A stretch of DNA of 64,000 bases from Bacteroidaceae bacterium (GCA_024398475.1 JAKSJB010000003.1:62001-126000), one strand, 5' to 3'. Shown: positions 44,683 to 54,018, counted from the stretch's first letter. The notes: generated by a model from the letters alone, not told the origin. Made by a program: numbers and translations.

Positions 44683-46653
44683 CTACATTTGTTCCAACTC
44701 CAATGCACGTTCTTCTGTTATACCCAAAGATTCGCGTTCCCGATTAAGCATTCTGCGCTTACGTTCTGTGATCTCACCTTCACTGCTCAGTTCTTTGAAG
44801 ATTTCTATATACTCTTTCTCTTCATCTGTCAGAACAGGTTTCATAACAATCTGTTCCAATTCTTCTGCGCGTTCCTTTGAGATGCCAAGTCTGTCACGAA
44901 ACTTATCAAGCAAACGTCTTTCCGTAGGTGATATTTGAGCATTTTCAGCCAAACATTCCTTTAGTTCGTCAAGATATTCTTTTTCTTCTGCGTTCAATTT
45001 GTCACTCACATTTTCTGTATCAAAATCCTTAAGTGAACGGAATTTTACCTCTACTTTCCATTGCGTTTCTATCGTCTCCTTGAATTGTTTATCTACGTTT
45101 GTATCTATAGATGTATTTGCCTTTGCCCAAAGATAACGAGCAGAGGCTTTTAACTCTTCCTTTTCTGAATCTGAGGTAAAACGAACTTGGGATGTAGAAA
45201 CCGTTTCGCTATATTCAAGAACATTTGTATCCATACGGCTCTTCACAAGTCGCTGCCATTCTGGTACCATAGGATACCATACAAGTCCGTCTGGAACAAA
45301 TGGAGAACGTAATGGGTCTAACGTATATTTTATAGTACGTTCATTGTTAGAAGTTGTTTCTTTTTTAATATCCGAGTTCGAAGATGCAACAAACTGCCCG
45401 GAGAACGCTTTTACATCTGCATTTCCCGACATATTTGTTGTAGAATTATTTAGTTCAGACAAACTCTTTCCAACTACAGATGTTATTCTAATTTCCTCAG
45501 CACCAAGACACTGTAACAGATAGCACAATTCATGAATTTTATCCACAAAGAATGTATCTTCCATGTCCTGCAATGGAACATATACTGCCTTATTATATGG
45601 ATGGCCGATGTATATCTGATTCTCTTTCGCTATACCAGAAGGAAACATGATACCCTTCGGCATTTTCTGAGGAAGGAATACTTCTATCTTGTCACTATAG
45701 CATCCTTCTATTGACTTTAATGGCATAATATATTTACGATTCACATACTCGTAATCATCTAAATAATTATCGTAGTAAGATGTTTCGCTCTCAACTACTT
45801 GTAGCATATCTTTTATATCTTCGGAGAAACTATCAACAACCACGGCAGCAAGTGCATGTTTTCTTGTCATTTGAGCATTCCCATTCTGATAGTATGCACA
45901 TGATAGCCAATAATGCAAAGTATCTTCTAATTCATCGCATCCATTGCCTTTCTTAAACTTTGCAAGAGACCACTCAAAATCCGCTATTGCAGAATTGCAT
46001 AACTTTTCTGAATTATCTTTATCTACTGCTATATTTTGCATTTTCTCTCTTCCTCTTAGCCATCTCAAGGGAACAAGATTTTCTTCATTATCTTGATTGT
46101 CTCTTACCAACTGATTTGCCAACTCTAACGCCTCGCTATACTTTTTATTTTCCTCTAGTCTTAGAACATCATTAAATAAATCGTCAGTATTTTTATGTAA
46201 ACATGCAAACTTTGTAAGCATGTCTGCTATTTTAGTGCAATAATTACCATCAAAAGAATGAAGAGCTCTATATCCTCCTATAGTGAAATATTTATCATAG
46301 CCCTTATCAAAGTATATAAAGAAGTCTTTATTCCCCAATGAATATTCGATTCTGTCAATTTCCTCCCAAGAAAAAAAATAATCACAACTTGCCACATCGA
46401 TTTTAATGAACCATAATAGATTCGTATCAAGCTTATAGTATATGCCCTTCTCGGTAATCATGAAATAATAAACAGTAGAATCACTATAGCGATGCATATA
46501 AATAATTCTTTCGGGTATATTTTTCTTGAAAAATCTGCACATCTCTTCTCTTCTGACATCCGTAATAGTATCAGAATTGTATCTGTTGCTTTTATTCAGA
46601 ACAGGTATAAAAGCATCTGATATTTCCTTAAACAATTTATCTTTTTCTGTCAT
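44683..46653 (-). CDS. Large island protein with PH-like start, helical middle and two C-terminal 50-residue repeats
   Basis: 656 residues, function not recognised. Residues about 35-150 are strand-rich with a final helix and could be a PH-like domain (IYMHRYSDSTVYYFMITEKG, IDRIEYSL). Residues 160-310 are TPR-like helices (ALELANQLVRDNQDNEE, LHYWLSCAYYQNGNAQMTRKHA). The end has two tandem repeats (553-607 and 608-656) of the form L-x-x-E-E-K-E-Y-(L/I)...I-(S/T)...(E)RR-x-L...R-x-x-LGI-(S/T)-x-ERA-x-ELEQ. No signal peptide. Last of the seven genes read in one direction around the AAA ATPase; AT-rich compared with housekeeping genes here. Confidence 0.72.
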   Translation of the reverse strand: MTEKDKLFKEISDAFIPVLNKSNRYNSDTITDVRREEMCRFFKKNIPERIIYMHRYSDSTVYYFMITEKGIYYKLDTNLLWFIKIDVASCDYFFSWEEIDRIEYSLGNKDFFIYFDKGYDKYFTIGGYRALHSFDGNYCTKIADMLTKFACLHKNTDDLFNDVLRLEENKKYSEALELANQLVRDNQDNEENLVPLRWLRGREKMQNIAVDKDNSEKLCNSAIADFEWSLAKFKKGNGCDELEDTLHYWLSCAYYQNGNAQMTRKHALAAVVVDSFSEDIKDMLQVVESETSYYDNYLDDYEYVNRKYIMPLKSIEGCYSDKIEVFLPQKMPKGIMFPSGIAKENQIYIGHPYNKAVYVPLQDMEDTFFVDKIHELCYLLQCLGAEEIRITSVVGKSLSELNNSTTNMSGNADVKAFSGQFVASSNSDIKKETTSNNERTIKYTLDPLRSPFVPDGLVWYPMVPEWQRLVKSRMDTNVLEYSETVSTSQVRFTSDSEKEELKASARYLWAKANTSIDTNVDKQFKETIETQWKVEVKFRSLKDFDTENVSDKLNAEEKEYLDELKECLAENAQISPTERRLLDKFRDRLGISKERAEELEQIVMKPVLTDEEKEYIEIFKELSSEGEITERKRRMLNRERESLGITEERALELEQM

Positions 46654-46707
46654 TTTCTTACATCTTTTTAGGTACTTAATAGCACTACACGATAGGTTTC
46701 AATCTGG

Positions 46708-46965
46708 TTAATGTATCATTAGTAGATTTGACACACTTCTAAGAAAAGAACAACACTGATTTGCGTCAGTTTCGTTATCAAACAAAATCATACCATCAAT
46801 ATATTGACTTCCATCATACTTAAAATAATGAACCTTAATATCCCAATGACAATTGTATGTTACACTCACGTACCAATACTTAGTATTGTTGTTTAGCATA
46901 CCTCTATTAACTATGCGATTTGGGAACCACTGGTATCCATTTAAGAGAGAGAATATTTGTTTCAT
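46708..46965 (-). CDS. Small hypothetical protein of the AAA island
   Basis: 85 residues, MKQIFSLLNGYQWFPNR..., aromatic-rich with alternating beta-type pattern (YWYVSVTYNCHWDIKVHYFKY). No known domain. It starts 20 bases after the AAA ATPase stop and ends 54 bases before the 656-residue gene. Confidence 0.55.
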   Translation of the reverse strand: MKQIFSLLNGYQWFPNRIVNRGMLNNNTKYWYVSVTYNCHWDIKVHYFKYDGSQYIDGMILFDNETDANQCCSFLRSVSNLLMIH

Positions 46966-46985
46966 AAAACTCCGAGTTAATATTT

Positions 46986-48491
46986 TTACACTTTCGACGC
47001 ATCCTTGAAATTGCTTTCTGCGAATGCTTTCTTCATGTTGTCAATCTGCTTCTTGCATGACTTTGAGATACTGATAGTATTCTTCGCTTTATCGAGTAAA
47101 ACAGATGAAGTCAACGTATCATTCTTTCCATCAAGATTCTTGACGAAAACGTCCTCAACAGCTTCGTTTACTACAGACTCTATGTCTGCTCCATTGAATC
47201 CATCTGTAGCTTTTAGTAGCACATTGTCTATCTTCAAGTCCTTGTGTCCGCGTTTACCCAGATGGACCTTGAATATAGCTTCACGTTCTTTTTCGTTAGG
47301 AAGGTTAACACAGAAGATTTCATCAAAACGACCTTTACGTTTCAACTCTGGTGGCAGGTTGTCTGCATTGTTGGCTGTGGCAATGACATACACGCTGCTG
47401 GTCTTATCCTGCATCCAAGAAAGGAAATAACCGAACATACGTGTCATAATATCATTATTGCCTCCTACACCAGAAAATGCCTTTTCTATCTCATCAATCC
47501 AAAGCACACAAGGTGCAGCAGCCTCAGCAATCTTTATGGCATGGCGAAGGTTTGCCTCACTCTCGCCAACATACTTACCCATCATGCTGCCCATATCCAT
47601 CTTTAATAATGGAGTGTCAAACAGGGCTGCTGATGCTTTTGCACAGAGAGATTTACCACAGCCTGGCATACCGATGATGAATACGCCCTTTGGAACAGTA
47701 ACGTGGGCATTTTGTGCTTCTGGCAGATGTTGCAGGACTTTTGCCTTAATCTTCAGATAGTTCTTCAAAGTATCCAATCCGCCAATGCTATCAAGACTCT
47801 CCGGAGTATCAATGAGTTCAAGAACACCAGAGTTCTTTACCATCTGCTTCTTATGGCGATTGATCATCTCACGGTCTTCTGCACTCAATGTACCATTGCT
47901 TGACATCGCCATATCAAGCATACGGTCAATTTCAAATGCGGTCAAACCTTTCAGTGATGGCATCAGTTTCTGGCGGTCATCATCGTTGAAACTATCATAT
48001 CCGTTTACCTCAACATGCTCGTCAATCAGACTATTTATCTCGTCCTCATCAGGGTAGCCCATATCAAGAAATGAAACGAACTGCTTCAGTTCAGTAGGGA
48101 CTTTCTGAACACTTGACACAATAATAACTGTGGTGTTGTATGTTGGATCGTAAAGCCTGCGGAGAGCCATCAACTGCAATACGGTCTTTATCTCTGTTGT
48201 ATCGATGATATCTTGAATATCACGTAGAACGATGTAGCGGTCATTAGTGAAGAACTCATCAAGATAAATATCTCTCAAAAATGCATCCAAAGGCAGTAGT
48301 TCTTCACCCTGTGGCTCTTTCGTAGAAAAGTTTGTACGTCCCGTAATAGGATTCCATTCTATAATCCTGCTACTTCCAACAACCTTGTTGATGACGTCAT
48401 CAACACGAACGAAGTCATAGGCATGTATATAGATGATAGGCGTATTCACGTCTATCATCTTCTGAAAATCTAATTGTACTCTTGCGCTCAT
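46986..48491 (-). CDS. AAA ATPase, Ycf46-like
   Basis: 501 residues. The N-terminal half (1-220) has a degenerate P-loop fold (VNTPIIYIHAYDFVRVDDVI, TVIIVSSVQKVP) as in the chloroplast/cyanobacterial Ycf46 family. The C-terminal half is a complete AAA module: Walker A GMPGCGKS (274-281), Walker B CVLWIDEIE (328-336), sensor ATANNADNLPPELKRKGRFD with the arginine finger, then a helical lid. It overlaps the upstream 364-residue gene by 4 bases. Likely acts as a remodelling ATPase for the proteins encoded around it; the substrate is unknown. Confidence 0.85.
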   Translation of the reverse strand: MSARVQLDFQKMIDVNTPIIYIHAYDFVRVDDVINKVVGSSRIIEWNPITGRTNFSTKEPQGEELLPLDAFLRDIYLDEFFTNDRYIVLRDIQDIIDTTEIKTVLQLMALRRLYDPTYNTTVIIVSSVQKVPTELKQFVSFLDMGYPDEDEINSLIDEHVEVNGYDSFNDDDRQKLMPSLKGLTAFEIDRMLDMAMSSNGTLSAEDREMINRHKKQMVKNSGVLELIDTPESLDSIGGLDTLKNYLKIKAKVLQHLPEAQNAHVTVPKGVFIIGMPGCGKSLCAKASAALFDTPLLKMDMGSMMGKYVGESEANLRHAIKIAEAAAPCVLWIDEIEKAFSGVGGNNDIMTRMFGYFLSWMQDKTSSVYVIATANNADNLPPELKRKGRFDEIFCVNLPNEKEREAIFKVHLGKRGHKDLKIDNVLLKATDGFNGADIESVVNEAVEDVFVKNLDGKNDTLTSSVLLDKAKNTISISKSCKKQIDNMKKAFAESNFKDASKV

Positions 48492-49543
48492 ACTTCTATC
48501 TTGTCGTCAAAAAGGTGTTCTAGGATAAATTTTAATGTGTCTCTCAATGATAGTTTTTGAATAATATGTGAATTTACATATAAATCTGCAAGTGGACTCA
48601 CATCAACATATTCTCTTAGATCATGCCATGATCCACCTATGATATTGTTTATTAGCAATATCTCTGGCATCAAAATAGAATCTTTTGCAACACTGTTTTT
48701 ATAGAGTTTGAATGTTTTGTATATTTGATCCATATGAGAACCGTAACTATTTCTACAAACGATATAATAGCATTCTTCTACAAATTTAACAATAGCCTTT
48801 TCTTGATCAGTTTTTATCTTCGGCATCTTACCCCCAAGGACTTCTTCAACCCTTTTTCTTAAATTAGTACCTGTGTGGCCAATCCATTCGTCTTCCGCAA
48901 GAATATGATTTATTATATACATCATTTTTTTCTTATCTACATTCTTGAATCTGTCGTTGGACTGTATATATTCCTGCCAAACATCCGATTCCTGAAACTC
49001 CATGGCTTGCCTTGAGCCTAACTCAATAGCTTTATCCAATACCATCTCAACTGAGCTGTGGTCTTTTATTTCAAAGTAACCTTTAGCACATGCTCGTGCA
49101 AACAAGAAAGCCAACTCGCCATCTTCTTCCCAGTGCTCATTAAAAAGAGGCAAGTAATTTATACCATCAATATTATACATCCAGGCTTGCTTGATGGCAT
49201 TAATGTCATTAATTAAATCGCTGTTAAACAAACATGCAGCAGTTTCTTCTTGACCACTACGGTAGAGATATTTGACCAACTCTATTTCTGATTTGATTTT
49301 ACCAAGTTCAGGGAAGAATGCTCTCAGAACCTCCATTTTATCGTTTTCAGAAGCGCATTCTATCACACCAGCCAATTCAGATTCGCCACATTGCCTAAGC
49401 CAACGAGCAAGGCTACCATTAGCAATCAATCCCATGACATCTTCAAGAGAGAAGTGCTCTTTCAAAGATGTCAAGGATGAATGCTCAATACCACCAGACG
49501 ATATGCGTATGCGCACTGGACGTGCTTTGGGGATTAGTTTCAT
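48488..49543 (-). CDS. Hypothetical protein of the AAA island
   Basis: About 351 residues from MKLIPKARPVRIRISSGGIE; a 13-residue longer frame overlaps the upstream gene and is less likely. Mostly helical; a middle part (ELAFLFARACAKGYFEIKD...VEMVLDKAIELGSRQAM) resembles Sel1/TPR helices. No catalytic motif seen. It starts 4 bases after the 219-residue gene and overlaps the AAA gene by 4 bases, so the products are probably needed together. Confidence 0.62.
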   Translation of the reverse strand: MKLIPKARPVRIRISSGGIEHSSLTSLKEHFSLEDVMGLIANGSLARWLRQCGESELAGVIECASENDKMEVLRAFFPELGKIKSEIELVKYLYRSGQEETAACLFNSDLINDINAIKQAWMYNIDGINYLPLFNEHWEEDGELAFLFARACAKGYFEIKDHSSVEMVLDKAIELGSRQAMEFQESDVWQEYIQSNDRFKNVDKKKMMYIINHILAEDEWIGHTGTNLRKRVEEVLGGKMPKIKTDQEKAIVKFVEECYYIVCRNSYGSHMDQIYKTFKLYKNSVAKDSILMPEILLINNIIGGSWHDLREYVDVSPLADLYVNSHIIQKLSLRDTLKFILEHLFDDKIEV

Positions 49544-49547
49544 ATAT

Positions 49548-50207
49548 TTATGCGTTAAGCCAAGACAATATCTTCTTACCAACAGCCTTTACGGTATCAA
49601 CAGCCTTCTTCAATATAGGTTTTGCAGCCTTTGCGACAACAGCAACACCGGCACGTACAGCAGCTTTGGCAACAGGGGCAATATATTTCTCGCTAGCTTT
49701 TACGAATGGAACAAGAGCTGCGGTATAAGGATGCTTACTCATTGCTATACATAACTTATCTACAACAAAAGGTACCCCCTTTTCAATTACTCTATCAGCG
49801 ATACCAACAACTCTAGTTGCGACTCTATCAACTAAAGCATCTACAGCCTGATAGGCATCCATTTTACCAGTCGCAGTCTGGTAAGCGACCTTCATTCGTG
49901 TAAGGCCATCATCAACGAGTGATGCTATTTGTTCTGAAGAGTTAACCTCGAAAGGCAGAACGCCCTTGTCCTTCGCTATTGTAACTGCCGTAGCAAAAGC
50001 CTTTTTCAAAACGACTTCCTTCTTATCCCCCATAGGAAGTTCAAGGAAATCCTTAACCACCTTAAATTCCTTTATCAGAGGGACTTCTTCATTTGATAGC
50101 TCTTTACCACTGAGCAGTGTCTGCAGAGCTGTCATCTTATTCATTGCAGGGTTAGCTCTCTTTACGAAATCTCCGTAATTCTCTTTTGCAAACTTTATGA
50201 TGTCCAT
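49548..50207 (-). CDS. Hypothetical protein with an alanine/valine/lysine-rich C-terminal part
   Basis: 219 residues. The N-terminal half is a charged helical region (MDIIKFAKENYGDFVKR...). The C-terminal part (about 120-215) is low complexity and amphipathic, with runs such as AAVRAGVAVVAKAAKPILKK, suggestive of membrane-surface association or an assembly segment. No family recognised. Three bases after the 119-residue gene. Confidence 0.6.
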   Translation of the reverse strand: MDIIKFAKENYGDFVKRANPAMNKMTALQTLLSGKELSNEEVPLIKEFKVVKDFLELPMGDKKEVVLKKAFATAVTIAKDKGVLPFEVNSSEQIASLVDDGLTRMKVAYQTATGKMDAYQAVDALVDRVATRVVGIADRVIEKGVPFVVDKLCIAMSKHPYTAALVPFVKASEKYIAPVAKAAVRAGVAVVAKAAKPILKKAVDTVKAVGKKILSWLNA

Positions 50208-50210
50208 AGC

Positions 50211-50570
50211 TTATTCGTTTTCAAGGTTAGCTTCTTCAACTTCACTCTCCACATGCTGTTCCATTGATTCAACAATAGCTGTAGCAACAGCATCTTTCTC
50301 ATCCTGAGTACATCCTTCAGTCATACGTTCTATTTCTTGTACGAGCCACTGATCACGAGTCAACCCCTCTTTACGAGCATCTGCAAGAGAGTGACCTAAC
50401 TCTGTAAACTTATCAAGACAAGCAAAGGTATCATCAATAGTTGCCTTTGCTTCTTCTGATGATTTATACTTTTCTGTCTGAACATCTACCAGCTTATTGA
50501 TGTCCATATCAGGATTCTGTTCCAGCACCTCCAATGTAGAAGTGAGGATGTCTTCAAATGTTTCGTTCAT
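50211..50570 (-). CDS. Acidic hypothetical protein of the AAA island
   Basis: 119 residues, strongly acidic (for example VESMEQHVESEVEEANLENE at the end) and helical. No family recognised. It starts 6 bases after the natural end of the Sel1-repeat gene and ends 3 bases before the next gene; its acidity contrasts with the Lys/Ala-rich 219-residue neighbour, a possible binding partner (inference). Confidence 0.6.
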   Translation of the reverse strand: MNETFEDILTSTLEVLEQNPDMDINKLVDVQTEKYKSSEEAKATIDDTFACLDKFTELGHSLADARKEGLTRDQWLVQEIERMTEGCTQDEKDAVATAIVESMEQHVESEVEEANLENE

Positions 50571-50576
50571 ATATTT

Positions 50577-51338
50577 TTATCTTTTATTTTTAAGTTCTTC
50601 TAATCTTTCTTTGCAATCCGAGTCTTTGTCTTTACCCTTGAGGTACGACTGGCGAGCTTCATTTATGTTACCCATAGCCTTGTAAATATCACCAAGGAGA
50701 CGCCATTCGGAATATTCCCATTCATCGTGTCAATCATCGGTTTTTGGCAAATGTTGAAATAGTTTTATAGCTTTCTTTTCGTGAAGCAGGGCTTTGTTCA
50801 AGTCTTGGGGAACTAATTTTCCTTCCAAATACATTTCAGCAAAGCACGAATAGGCATTAGCATAACCTCTTTTGGCAGATTCGTTGTATAGTCTTATAGA
50901 TTCTTCCCAATTTTGTTCTACATAATAAATGTCATCGCTGTATTCTAATCCTAACCACCCCAACTGGTATATGGTTCCCAACTGACACATCGCCCCAGCA
51001 TGACCTAAAACAGCAGCACGTATATAATAACTAAGAGATAACCCTCCATTAAATTCCACTACTAGACCATGACCATACAACTCTGCTAAGCGAAAACAGG
51101 CTTCTGCGTCATGATTGTTTGCTGCCAGAGTAAAATACTTTACAGACATATCTTCATCAGATTTGTCTGTTTCATCAGAACGATAAGCTTTATCATCATA
51201 ATAGAAGCCCAAGCTTCTCTGACTTTCAATATCACCATTATCTGCACTTCGCTTCATCTGCAGGAACTCAGATGATTGTTCATATTTTTCCCAGTTGAAC
51301 TTTTTACGTTCCTCAAAGTTGTTTATACTTTTCCACAT
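50577..51338 (-). pseudogene. Sel1/TPR-repeat protein interrupted by one in-frame TGA
   Basis: The first 202 codons (51338-50733) encode Sel1-like repeats (SQRSLGFYYDDKAYR, AEACFRLAELYGHGLVVEFNG, GAMCQLGTIYQLGWLGLEY, ANAYSCFAEMYLEGKLVPQD). A TGA at 50730-50732 stops translation, but the same frame continues for 50 more sense codons reading HDEWEYSEWRLLGDIYKAMG and on to a TAA at 50577-50579, another TPR-like helix pair ending in a Lys-rich tail. The next gene starts 6 bases after that TAA, as expected if 50577 is the original end. Either a recent nonsense mutation (e.g. TGG or CGA to TGA), a read-through site, or a sequencing error. Confidence 0.75.
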
Positions 51339-51356
51339 ATTATAATCACTAAATAA

Positions 51357-51434
51357 TTACCACATTCTCAACCAAAAATCATTGAAAATCTCACTTTCGG
51401 AATCTTCACTATCAATAGAGATTAAATCACTCAT
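51357..51434 (-). CDS. Tiny open frame ahead of the AAA island
   Basis: 25 codons, MSDLISIDSEDSESEIFNDF and on to a TAA 18 bases before the Sel1-repeat ATG. Acidic start and aromatic end. It could be a short leader protein or the end of a lost gene; no family and no clear ribosome site. Confidence 0.25.
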   Translation of the reverse strand: MSDLISIDSEDSESEIFNDFWLRMW

Positions 51435-51526
51435 CGAATGCGTAACGAAACCACATTTGTCTGCTCGCTTTTTTATTTTCCCTAAATTCCGCAACACTTT
51501 AATTTAACTTTATTTATAAGTTCCTG

Positions 51527-51675
51527 AGCAACAAAAAGTTGCCCAGGATTTTGCCATGTCAGATTTTTCACTTAACTTAGTGTTGCAATTAGAAATCAAG
51601 CAAAAATCTGTATTGACATGGCAAAATTACAAATAAAATCTGAGAAACTCACACCTTTTGGAGGAATTTTTTTGA
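51527..51675 (+). pseudogene. Left-end relic of an IS1380-type insertion sequence
   Basis: At 51618 an ATG starts MAKLQIKSEKLTPFGGIFF, which resembles the N-terminus of Bacteroidetes IS1380-family transposases; homology then stops and the frame closes after about 20 more codons. Upstream are an IS-end-like CCTGAGCAAC segment and an inverted repeat (TTTTGCCATGTCA at 51551 against TGACATGGCAAAA at 51614). Only the first ~150 bases of an element remain. Confidence 0.55.
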
Positions 51676-51788
51676 AGTGTCCGATTTCTTCCCGCCTCTC
51701 TATCATGACATTTGTCCTGTATCTAACTGAAACATAACATTTTACATTGAAAACGCGCATGATTCCGTTATACTCCCCTTGAAAGTCC

Positions 51789-51826
51789 GTAACAGGTCAG
51801 TTATGAGTCAGTTATGAGTCAGTAAC
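51789..51826 (-). repeat. 38-base dispersed repeat, copy B (inverted relative to copy A)
   Basis: On the minus strand this matches 12306-12343 at about 35 of 38 positions. It lies in the gene-free stretch 51435-52717. Confidence 0.6.
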
Positions 51827-52220
51827 GAAACCCACTTTTCATAGGAAGTAAAATTGCACATAAAGTGGGTGGATACATTTTTGCAATTGAGATTAAGATT
51901 TGAGATAGATATTATTCACATTCACCCCTACAGTTGCACACAGCCAACCCCTACTGTCCGCGGCATTTTACCCCACACTAAAAATCAATGAACACCTACA
52001 GTTGAAAAAAATACAGAAAATTTTACTTTTGAAATAGATATTTTGTAAATATACACTTGGGTATCTTCAAAATTTGTAACTTCTACATATAAGTTTATCC
52101 ATTCAACCATTCTTCTTACTTTTACGCCCTACACCGTCTCTATTGATAATACTGTATCTCTCTTTGCAGTATGTTCTATCCAGGAACTAACTCAGTTTTT
52201 CCCTTGTTGTTCCTCCGTAC

Positions 52221-52310
52221 CAAAGTCGTACCAAACTCGAAGCAAATTCGAACTGACTCCGCTATTTTATCGACTTTGGTTCGAATTTGCATCGAGTTTG
52301 CTACCAATCA
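52221..52310. repeat. Imperfect long inverted repeat
   Basis: ACCAAACTCGAAGCAAATTC near 52222 pairs with GAATTTGCATCGAGTTTGCT near 52288, with a few mismatches and about 40 bases between arms. Together with the IS relic and the nonamers it marks decayed mobile DNA. Confidence 0.5.
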
Positions 52311-52368
52311 GTAATGGACTTACAGGTTAGTGACAAGAATGGTATAACCTTAAAAGAATCCGGAATAA

Positions 52369-52538
52369 CTATACATCTATACATTCAAATGCCTGAAACT
52401 GCCTATCAGTAAGGGTTTCGACATGATGTATAGTTAATGTATAGTGATGTATAGTTGATGTAATGTGATAAACACTATACATCGTCTGAAAGTGCGGTCA
52501 ATAAAGGGTTTTAAGGGTGTTGATGTATAGATGTATAG
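52369..52538. repeat. Iteron-like cluster of GATGTATAG nonamers
   Basis: Copies at 52425-52433, 52446-52454, 52522-52530 and 52530-52538 (plus), with AATGTATAG at 52436-52444; inverted copies at 52369-52377 and 52475-52483, and CTATACATT at 52377-52385. Eight near-identical sites within 170 bases, both orientations. Resembles binding sites of a replication or partition protein, but no such gene is adjacent. Confidence 0.6.
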
Positions 52539-52555
52539 TTTTTGCTTGAAATTTG

Positions 52556-52576
52556 TTCGTACGCAACATCGCCACA
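52556..52576 (+). repeat. 21-base direct repeat, left copy
   Basis: TTCGTACGCAACATCGC then CACA; recurs at 54402-54422 with one mismatch (TACA). The two copies bracket the DUF4143 ATPase gene and its repeat array. Confidence 0.6.
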
Positions 52577-52717
52577 TTCCAGTTAGCAACTTACACATAG
52601 TCAAGTAAGAATGAGACAAGATTTCCGCGTGTCACTAACTGCATCAGCTGTTATAGCTGATTGGATGTATGTTTCGTTACCATAGCTTTTGGATGTAAAA
52701 TGTTATATATAATGGTG

Positions 52718-53992
52718 TTAATCCTTCAAACAACCAATAGGGATTACATAGACACCGTCTTTACGTCGGAAAGCATACTGACCTACGCCAACGATAACAG
52801 CCATAAAGGATGGGGCAGGCATTTTGTCGGTATCTATATTCTCCGCTAAAGATAACATGTTCTTAGCTCCGTCTTCAATATTCTGTTCACCTCCAAGCTT
52901 AACTTCCATGAGGGCATAACTGCCGTTACGCCTATGAAGAACAGTATCACATTCAAGTCCGCTACTATCTCTATAATGATACAGTTCACCATCCAGCGCT
53001 TCTGCATAGACACGCAAATCACGCACGACCATATCTTCAAAGAAGAATCCAAAGGACCTCAAGTCGTTAATCAAGTCTTTTGGACCTAAACCTAATATCG
53101 CCGTGCCAATACTTGGGTCAACGAAATGACGAGTATCGCCGGTTCTGATGGCAGCCTTGCTTCGTATGTTTGGATTCCATGCAGCAAGATCTTCTATTAC
53201 GAAAAGTTTCTTCAGAGCTTTGATATAATCAGCTACAGTATCTTCATCCAATGTGTTGGCATCGTTGGAAAGCATATCTTTTCGAATGGTGCTATATGAA
53301 ACCTGCTGAGATATGTTTCTAGCATAAGAACGCAGAAGTAATTTTGCACGTTCTGCACTACGTTTCACTTTGTCAACACGCTGTATGTCCTTTTGAATGA
53401 CGGAATCTACATAATCAAAAGCCTGGTCGAGTGCAACTTTCTTCGATATAATTGTAGCCCATGGCCATCCTCCACGACAGGTAAGATAAGCAATATCTTC
53501 TATGTTCAAGTCGTTTTGCTGGACATCAATAGTCTTACCATCAAATAAGTCCTTCAAGCTTACGGTTCCATTTGACTCCCCGGACTCATACAAACTCATT
53601 GGACGCATTTTGATTGTAGCGAACCTACCTGTGCCACTATGAACAGTCTCATCTGCTTCAGGAAGAACTGACGATCCTGTAAGAATAAACTGTGAAGGTT
53701 CACCACGTCTATCTACTTCACTACGTATCGAATCCCATATAGGAGGAAGAGCCTGCCATTCATCAATCAACCTTGGAGTATCACCTTCCAAGAGAGTTTT
53801 GGGACTTATCTCAATTAGTTCTAAACTCTGTTTCAATACCGCATAATCACCTAAGTCAAGAACACTCTTGGCAAGTTGTTTGGCGGTTGTTGTCTTGCCA
53901 CACCATTTGGGACCTTCTATCAATGCGGCTCCCTTACTCTGAACCTTTCGTTCAAGAATTCTATCTGCTATTCGTTGTTTGTACTTTGCCAT
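52718..53992 (-). CDS. AAA-type ATPase with DUF4143
   Basis: 424 residues. N-terminal P-loop GPKWCGKTT (27-35), Walker B LIDEWQALPPIWD, sensor FILTGSSVLP; middle helical region; C-terminal DUF4143 nuclease-like fold (GFFFEDMVVRDLRVYAEAL, YRDSSGLECDTVLHRRNGSYALMEVKLGG), with D/E-x-K residues like a restriction-endonuclease core. A large, variable family in Bacteroidetes whose function is not established. The gene stands alone between two 21-base direct repeats with a 23-base tandem array upstream. Confidence 0.9.
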   Translation of the reverse strand: MAKYKQRIADRILERKVQSKGAALIEGPKWCGKTTTAKQLAKSVLDLGDYAVLKQSLELIEISPKTLLEGDTPRLIDEWQALPPIWDSIRSEVDRRGEPSQFILTGSSVLPEADETVHSGTGRFATIKMRPMSLYESGESNGTVSLKDLFDGKTIDVQQNDLNIEDIAYLTCRGGWPWATIISKKVALDQAFDYVDSVIQKDIQRVDKVKRSAERAKLLLRSYARNISQQVSYSTIRKDMLSNDANTLDEDTVADYIKALKKLFVIEDLAAWNPNIRSKAAIRTGDTRHFVDPSIGTAILGLGPKDLINDLRSFGFFFEDMVVRDLRVYAEALDGELYHYRDSSGLECDTVLHRRNGSYALMEVKLGGEQNIEDGAKNMLSLAENIDTDKMPAPSFMAVIVGVGQYAFRRKDGVYVIPIGCLKD

Positions 53993-54010
53993 AACATTCT
54001 ATTTTGAGTG

Positions 54011-54018
54011 CAAAAGTA
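54011..54018 (-). promoter_or_regulatory. -7 element for the DUF4143 gene
   Basis: TACTTTTG on the minus strand, 19 bases before the ATG at 53992. No TTG at the expected distance; the tandem array begins about 40 bases further upstream. Confidence 0.55.
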
